Part shown: positions 58,339-64,000 of the stretch, in pieces | How positions within the stretch are numbered: the first letter of the stretch is position 1 | How the letters are laid out: every line of letters begins with the position of its first letter | The notes under the pieces: model-generated | Told to the model about the DNA's origin: nothing | Seen by the model: the letters and a program-made list of their open reading frames with translations, nothing else | Databases searched by the model: none | Translations under genes and position numbers: made by a program | Assembly (NCBI GenBank): GCA_905182455.1 | Contig: CAJJBJ010000004.1 | Coordinates: forward strand, 62,001 to 126,000 | DNA from: an uncultured Planktomarina sp. | Lineage (GTDB): Bacteria > Pseudomonadota > Alphaproteobacteria > Rhodobacterales > Rhodobacteraceae | Reading direction: 5' to 3' | DNA length: 64,000 nt

Positions 58339-60468
58339 TTCTTACCGGTTAATATTCCAAATAACGTATCGAAGATCGTCGTGCCAGATTTGGTTTTCAC
58401 AGCTGGCTCTATAGGCTCGAGTTGCTGTGAAATTTGAACCGGACCGCGCAGCATGGGCAGTGGACCCGGTGCGGATTGATTGGTGATTGCAATCATTGTC
58501 TCGCGCCAAATATCCGTTGGGATGCCGCCACCGGTCACACCTTTCAGCGGCGTATTATCGTCATAGCCCATCCAAACACCCACTACGAATTCTGAGGTGA
58601 AGCCAATGAACCATGCATCACGAGCGGCTTGGGTGGTGCCCGTCTTGCCTGCGATTTCAACACCTTCAATCTTGGCTCTTTGCCCGGTGCCGCTTTGGAC
58701 AACTTCATACATCATATAGGTAAGGGCTTGGGCCGCCTTTGTATCGATAACCCTTTCGCCGATGCCGCCCGCGCGCCCTGCAAGGGGTTCGGTATCGCCC
58801 AGAAGTTTGATCTGCTCCAAGCCGTAAGGCCGTACCGATGAGCCGCCGTTCAATATTCCCGCATAGGCACCCGTCATTTCGATCAATGTGCTTTCTGATG
58901 CTCCGAGCGCCAAAGCTGGCCCGGCGGCCAATTCATTGGCGATGCCAAAATCTGTTGCCACTTTGCGTACCAGATCACGGCCGACGTGCTCAGAGATCTT
59001 GATGGCAGGAATGTTCAAGGATTCGGCCAAAGCTCGGGTGAAGGTTACATCGCCGGCAAATTGATTGTTGTAATTGGTCGGACTCCAAGCACCGGAGCCT
59101 GCAATGTTATAGGTGATAGGCTCATCGCGCACGATATCAAAGGGCGTGTAGCCAAGCTCAAGAGCCGTGGCATAGACGAATGGTTTGAAGGCTGATCCGG
59201 TTTGCCGTTTGGCTTGTGTTGCGCGGTTGAAGGCGCCTGTGGTTCGGGTGTTGCGACCGCCAATCATCGCGCGCACTGCGCCATCAGCGCTCATAACTAC
59301 CACGGCCACTTGGGCTTTAGAACTTTCGTCAATCTTGTCTGTCAAATATGGAACGTACCGCCTGTTCGGTTGCCGTTTGGATGTTTTGATCCAGCGTTGT
59401 GTTGATCAACACGTCTTCTGTGGTGTTGCGCGTGAAAAACTCAGGTCCAGAGGCCATCACCCAATCGGCAAAATATCCCCCCGCTCGATCTGTTGCGGCA
59501 GCAGTCAGGGTTGCGGGTTGAGCGATTGAGGAAGTGGCCTCAGCTTTGGACAGGTAGTTTTCCTGCTGCATTAGGCCGATTACAATGGCTGCACGTGCCT
59601 GTGCACCGGCCAAATTGTCGGTGGGGGCAAGGCGTGAAGGGGCTTTCAGCAATCCCGCCATCATGGCAGCTTCAGCGGCATTCACCTGTGTCGCTGACTT
59701 GCCAAAATAGCGTTGTGCTGCGGCTTCAAAACCGCGGGCACCCGCGCCAAGAAATGTACGGTTTAGGTAAATAGTGAGGATTTCATCCTTTGAAAACTTC
59801 ACCTCCATCGCTAGGGCGAAAGTGGCCTCTTTGATCTTGCGCCACAGGGTGGAGCGTCGGCACTCACGCTCATAGTTACGTTCAGATTTCCAGAGGTCTG
59901 GATCATAGTTCACGCCAAGGCAGATCAATTTGGCGGTTTGTTGGGTAATGGTCGACCCACCATTGCCGGATAGTGGCCCACGACCCGCGCGCAGGTTGAT
60001 GCGCACGGCAGAGGCCACACCGCGCGGGCTCAGCCCGAAGTGACGGTAAAATCTGCGATCTTCAGTGGCCACAACCGCATTCTTAAGGAAAGGTGACACG
60101 GTTTGTGCGGTGACAATGCCACCGAATTGATCGCCACGCCATGCGAAGACAGCGCCATTGCGGTCCATCAATGTGACAGAGCCTTTGGCCCGACCGTCCA
60201 CTAGAGCGCTGACCTCCGGCAGATTGGCCGCGAAATAAGCGACCCCAAGACCCACCAGCAAGAATATAACCAGCCCCAAACGCCACGCCATCGCCCAAAT
60301 CATCCGAAAAGGCAGCAAGAAGGCCCGCCACAAAGCTGCACGCAGTCTGGAAAACCGCTTCGGAGCAGGCTTTTGCAGCGTTGCTTTGCGCTTGCGCGGT
60401 GAAGGGGAGGGTGGCGTTCGGCGATCTGCGGTAAGACGCTTTCGTGAGCCTGATTTTTTCTCTGCCAT
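58335..60468 (-). pseudogene. Class A penicillin-binding protein 1A, frameshifted
   Basis: Bifunctional transglycosylase/transpeptidase for peptidoglycan. From ATG 60468: basic cytoplasmic tail, one membrane helix, GT51 domain with ATEDRRFYRHFG and GGSTITQQTAKL, then frame break after QAVRSIFD at 59340. Removing one base gives DKIDESSKAQV and the transpeptidase domain: SxxK in TGSAFKPF, SLN, and KTGT in GKTGTTQAARDAWF, ending at 58335. About 711 residues in all. Homologues are usually important for growth, so the break is probably an indel in the sequence or between reads. Confidence 0.9.
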
Positions 60469-60642
60469 ATACCTGTTCGATTTTGCCCTTTGTGGCGCAA
60501 GGTAGCGCGCAATTTTGGGATTGTTGAGCATTGTTTCGCATGATCGGCGATTCTTTACCATCTCAAGCAGAGCTGGAGATTAAAATGGCGCCCAAAGGCG
60601 CCAGATTACATGTCACAACTGTGAAGGCCGCAGCACAACGGC

Positions 60643-61828
60643 CTATTTGGTGGTCTGAGCCAGCGCGTTGGCCAAAATTGGAACTGTCTGAGCATTCAAG
60701 CCAGCGATATTGATCCGACTGTCACCAATCATGTAGATGCCAAAATCAGTGCGAATTGTTTCGACGGCTTCTGCCGATACGCCCAAACGAGAGAACATCC
60801 CGCGATGGGTGGCTAGAAAATCAAACCGATCTGAATTTGTCCGTTGGCGAAGCTCATCCGACAGATGTTGGCGCAGGCCCAGCATGCCGAGGCGGGTTTG
60901 CTCAAGCTCGGTGGCCCAAGTGGAGCGCAGGCTGTCGTCGCCCAAGATCATGGTCACTAGACGCGCGCCGTGATCTGGTGGGAAAGAGAAGTTTTGCCGG
61001 TTCAAAAATGCCATATTGTCTTGGGTTACGGCTTGCAGTGAGGCACTGGGCGAGATTGCCATCAAGATGCCTGTGCGTTCGCGGTAGATGCCAAAGTTCT
61101 TTGAACAGCTGGCGGCGATTAGGCATTCAGGTAACTGGCTGGCAATTTTGCGTGTAAAGCGGGCGTCTTCGTCTAGACCATCGCCGAAGCCTTGATAGGC
61201 AATGTCGACAAATGGGATCGCGCCGGAGGTAGCCAGTGCTGCAATGATTTGATCTTCTTGCTCTGATGTCAGGTTCGCGCCTGTAGGATTGTGGCAGCAG
61301 CCATGCAAAAGCACCACGTCGCCCGCAGGGATCGCTTTGATATCTGCCAACATGCCATCGAAATCCACGGCGCCGTTTTCAGCATCAAAATAGCGGTATT
61401 CAGCCAAGGTCATGCCCAGATATTTTACAATCGAGGGGTGGTTCGGCCAAGTGGGGTTGGACAGCCAAACCGTGGTCTTTGGAGAGGCGATTTTGATCAG
61501 CTCTAAAGCTTGACGTACAGCGCCGGTACCGCCGGGCGTGGCTACAGCTGACAGGCGGTCCGCAGATACGGCCCCGTCCAATACCAAGTCATACATGGCC
61601 GCCGAGAATGCTCGGATCACCCGCAAGGCCAACGTATGACTTAGTTTCTTGCACCTGCCAAAGCAGCTGTTCGGCTGATTTGATGGCCCGCATGATTGGC
61701 GTGGCGCCGGTGGCATCTTTGTACACGCCGACACCGAGGTCAATTTTATCTAGCCGAGGGTCGGCCCGATAGGCGCCCATAAGGGCAAGAATTTTGTCTT
61801 GAGGTTGTGCGGTAAGGTTGCTGAGCAT
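60643..61828 (-). pseudogene. Aromatic/aspartate aminotransferase (type I-alpha), frameshifted
   Basis: PLP enzyme of the AspC/TyrB type, transferring amino groups between aspartate or aromatic amino acids and 2-oxoglutarate. The start MLSNLTAQPQDKILALMGAY is at 61828. The frame breaks in SYVGLAGDP at 61612; removing one base gives AFSAAMYDLVLDG and the rest, including HGCCHNPTGAN, and the PLP lysine in SCSKNFGIYRERTG. It ends at 60643 (about 394 residues). It overlaps the sseA stop by one base. Confidence 0.9.
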
Positions 61829-62685
61829 CAGCTATCTCCAGTGGCGACATTAAGGGTTGGGAATTGGCCCCATTCGGTCCAGCTTCCATCATACAGGGAA
61901 TGGTCTTTCTTACCGATGCGCTCCAGCGCCAAAGACAAGACCGCAGCTGTCACACCTGAGCCGCAGGTTGTGATCGCAGGCTTTGATAGATCCACGCCAG
62001 CTTTTTGAAACTCACCGGCCATTTCGGGGATGGTTTTCATGGTGTGGTCACCATTGAGCAATTGGGTGAACGGCAGATTTTTTGAGCCTGGAATATGGCC
62101 TGCGCGCAAACCTTGGCGCGGTTCAGGGGCTTCCCCCCGAAAACGCGCAGCGGCACGGGCGTCAATGATTTCATGATCCCGCAGTTTGGCGGCATGGGCC
62201 ACTTGCGTCACGTCGCGCACCATATGCGGTTGCGGTTGCGCTGTCATATGACGGTCGCGGATCACAGGGGCAGCGGTCTCAATTGTGTTGCCTTCGGCGA
62301 TCCATTTGGGCAAGCCGCCGTCTAGCACCGCGATAGCCTCATGACCCATCATTCGAAACAGCCACCAAACCCGCGCAGCGGAAAACAGGCCTTTGCTGTC
62401 GTACACCACGATCTGATGGCCGTCACCCACACCCAAGGCACGCACGCGCGACATGAATTTCTCAACAGGTGGCACCATATGCGGAAGGGCTGAGCGATGA
62501 TCAGAGATATCATCAATGTCAAAAAACCGCGCAGTCGGGATATGGCCAAGTGCAAACTCTGCGGCCGGATCACGGTTCTCAGTGGGCAGATGCCAACTGG
62601 CATCCAAGACCCGCAAGTCTGGATGTTTCAAATTTGCTTTGAGCCAATTTGTCGAAACAAGTGTTTTTGGATCGTCTTGTACCAT
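61828..62685 (-). CDS. sseA: 3-Mercaptopyruvate sulfurtransferase (rhodanese type)
   Basis: 285 residues with two rhodanese domains; transfers sulfane sulfur from mercaptopyruvate to thiols or cyanide. The second domain carries the active-site Cys in TTCGSGVTA, the loop CGSG[VI]TA being characteristic of mercaptopyruvate sulfurtransferases. Also seen are DARAAARFRGEAPEPR and HIPGSKNLPF. ATG 62685. Coupled to the downstream aminotransferase gene (TGATG), which could supply mercaptopyruvate from cysteine. Confidence 0.93.
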   Translation of the reverse strand: MVQDDPKTLVSTNWLKANLKHPDLRVLDASWHLPTENRDPAAEFALGHIPTARFFDIDDISDHRSALPHMVPPVEKFMSRVRALGVGDGHQIVVYDSKGLFSAARVWWLFRMMGHEAIAVLDGGLPKWIAEGNTIETAAPVIRDRHMTAQPQPHMVRDVTQVAHAAKLRDHEIIDARAAARFRGEAPEPRQGLRAGHIPGSKNLPFTQLLNGDHTMKTIPEMAGEFQKAGVDLSKPAITTCGSGVTAAVLSLALERIGKKDHSLYDGSWTEWGQFPTLNVATGDS

Positions 62686-62802
62686 GCAGCCCCCTTGGGA
62701 TCACCTCGGATTTAGCGGGGCTGGGGCAACAAAACAAGAGGGATTGCCCCAAGGTTTCGTGAATGATCATGCTGGGTGGTTTGAATGGTACAAATGACGG
62801 GG

Positions 62803-63279
62803 TCACATGCCCTGTTTCAAAAGTCTCTGCTTTTGACGTCCCCAATCGCGCTTGGCCTCAGTGGCGCGTTTGTCGTGGTTCTTTTTGCCCTTGGCGATGC
62901 CCAATTTTATTTTGACCCGGCCAACATGGTTAAAATACATTACCAAAGGAACAAGGGTCATGCCCTCGCGTTGGGTGGAGTTCCATAGCCGTGAGAGCTC
63001 GCGCTTGGACACCAGCAATTTACGCCGACGTTTTTCCACATGTCCCCAAGTTTTGGCTTGCTCATAGGGGGCGATGTAGGAATTTATCAACCACAGTTCG
63101 CCCTCTTCTACGGCAGCATAGCTTTCAGCGATATTGCCAGAAATTTCACGCAGAGATTTGACCTCAGAGCCCATGAGCATGACGCCGCATTCAATATCGC
63201 TTTCAATTGCATAATCATACCGCGCGCGGCGATATTCAGCGATGATTCGATAATTGGGATCTGATTTTGTATTGACCAT
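62803..63279 (-). CDS. smpB: SsrA-binding protein SmpB
   Basis: 158-residue-class tmRNA partner for rescuing stalled ribosomes. The sequence contains [35 protein letters not shown], and a basic C-terminal tail ([20 protein letters not shown]). ATG 63279 matches the usual N-terminus; the frame is open further upstream but unlikely. The ssrA gene is not in this window. dapA lies upstream, a common order in this group. Confidence 0.95.
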   Translation of the reverse strand: MVNTKSDPNYRIIAEYRRARYDYAIESDIECGVMLMGSEVKSLREISGNIAESYAAVEEGELWLINSYIAPYEQAKTWGHVEKRRRKLLVSKRELSRLWNSTQREGMTLVPLVMYFNHVGRVKIKLGIAKGKKNHDKRATEAKRDWGRQKQRLLKQGM

Positions 63280-63437
63280 AGTGGGGTATATATATGGTGA
63301 CCAAGGAGCCTTGCCAATGGGTCCGATCGAGTTATCACAATTGAGCGGCACAAATTGAGACGATATCTAAACTGTTCGGATCAAATGCTATGGTGAGAAG
63401 TTTGGGCCGGGTGTATGAGCGCCCAGCCCGATCCAAA

Positions 63438-64000
63438 TCAGTTGATCAAGCCTGCGTGGCGTAAAGCGGAATCCATCGTGGCCTTTGCTTCATCGGTGAG
63501 ACCGACCAAAGGCGAGCGTACCTCTTCAGAGCATAGGCCCAGCTTTGACAGCCCGTATTTCGCGCTGACCAAGCCTGGTTCCTGGAATGTAGCGAGGTGC
63601 AGGGGCATCAATTTGTCGGTAATTTTAAGTGCTGTGGCATAGTCACCCGCGAGGGTTGCCTCTTGCATTTGCGCGCAAAGGGCCGGGGCCATATTTGCGG
63701 TGACCGAGATGCAACCAATGCCGCCATGGGCGTTAAACCCAAGTGCTGTTGCATCTTCGCCCGACAGCTGAATGAAGTTTTTACCACAGCTAAGGCGTTG
63801 TTTTGGAACGCGAGATAAATCTCCCGTTGCATCCTTCACGCCAATAATGTGCTTGTGCTGGGCCAATTCGCCCATAGTTTCAACACTCATATCAACGGCG
63901 GATCTGCCGGGGATATTATAGATGATCACATCCATGCCACAATCGGCTGCGGCCAAGAAGTGGGCTTTCAGCCCGGCCTGAGTAGGTTTGTTGTAATAGG
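63438..64000 (-). CDS. dapA: 4-Hydroxy-tetrahydrodipicolinate synthase, 3' part
   Basis: Lysine/diaminopimelate pathway enzyme that condenses pyruvate with aspartate semialdehyde. The gene runs off the right edge, so only about 187 C-terminal residues are visible, beginning [10 protein letters not shown]. The Schiff-base lysine is in [11 protein letters not shown] and the NIPGRS pair belongs to the active site. Intact in the visible part. smpB lies downstream on the same strand. Confidence 0.94.
   Translation of the reverse strand, partial: YYNKPTQAGLKAHFLAAADCGMDVIIYNIPGRSAVDMSVETMGELAQHKHIIGVKDATGDLSRVPKQRLSCGKNFIQLSGEDATALGFNAHGGIGCISVTANMAPALCAQMQEATLAGDYATALKITDKLMPLHLATFQEPGLVSAKYGLSKLGLCSEEVRSPLVGLTDEAKATMDSALRHAGLIN

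Noticed and set aside
1-64000. CRISPR array, prophage, transposase, toxin-antitoxin or restriction genes
   Set aside because: None seen: no spaced direct repeats, integrase, transposase or phage structural genes were recognised on either strand.

Overview
The window looks like a chromosomal segment of an alphaproteobacterium, most likely a marine member of the Rhodobacteraceae/Roseobacter group. The reasons are gene content and order (urtABCDE next to ureDABCEFG, agmatinase, folC-accD, smpB-dapA, monomeric isocitrate dehydrogenase) and protein style. The species is inferred, not proven. No tRNA, rRNA, CRISPR array, prophage or insertion sequence was found.

Layout. 0.2-2.4 kb: monomeric NADP isocitrate dehydrogenase. 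3.1-14 kb: a urea module. The high-affinity urea ABC importer urtABCDE (+) meets the urease operon ureDABCEFG (-) tail to tail, with overlapping stop codons. 14-18.4 kb: a PLP aminotransferase, an unusual short-chain dehydrogenase, a leaderless solute-binding-type protein and an agmatinase-family ureohydrolase that could feed urea to the urease. 18.4-23.3 kb: rpsU, a dienelactone-hydrolase-like protein, a 40-residue lysine-rich gene, an unknown gene, an AEC carrier and an acyl-CoA ligase. 23.3-25.6 kb: a decayed stretch (DMT exporter, TauE permease, 5'-truncated ThDP enzyme). 25.7-31.7 kb: an AT-rich surface-polysaccharide island (methyltransferase, RgpF-like protein, rfbCBDA for dTDP-L-rhamnose). 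32-35.9 kb: the tesA/ybbA/ybbP set. 36-64 kb: housekeeping genes including zapE, folC, accD, ilvD, sfsA, map, a DEAD-box helicase, rsmD, an mlaA-mlaC pair, a class A penicillin-binding protein, an aromatic/aspartate aminotransferase, sseA, smpB and the 3' part of dapA at the right edge.

The most striking non-gene signal is about fifteen single-base frameshifts. They fall in rfbA, ybbP (three, plus one at the ybbA/ybbP join), tesA, mlaA, the penicillin-binding protein, the aminotransferase, a DMT exporter, tauE, a ThDP enzyme and two unrecognised genes at 44.4-45.2 kb. Whole blocks (0-23 kb, 36-44 kb, 45-57 kb) have none. Several broken genes are ones the cell normally needs, and several breaks lie in homopolymers. 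Uncorrected sequencing or assembly indels are therefore the first explanation. The exception is 24.3-25.6 kb, where truncation and internal deletion look like true decay beside the polysaccharide island.

I did not find a clearly new defence, mobile or regulatory system. The best leads are the intercistronic urtA-urtB hairpin, the inverted repeats in the urtA leader, the dehydrogenase lacking the Tyr/Lys catalytic pair, the small lysine-rich gene, and two short unrecognised or decayed coding stretches.
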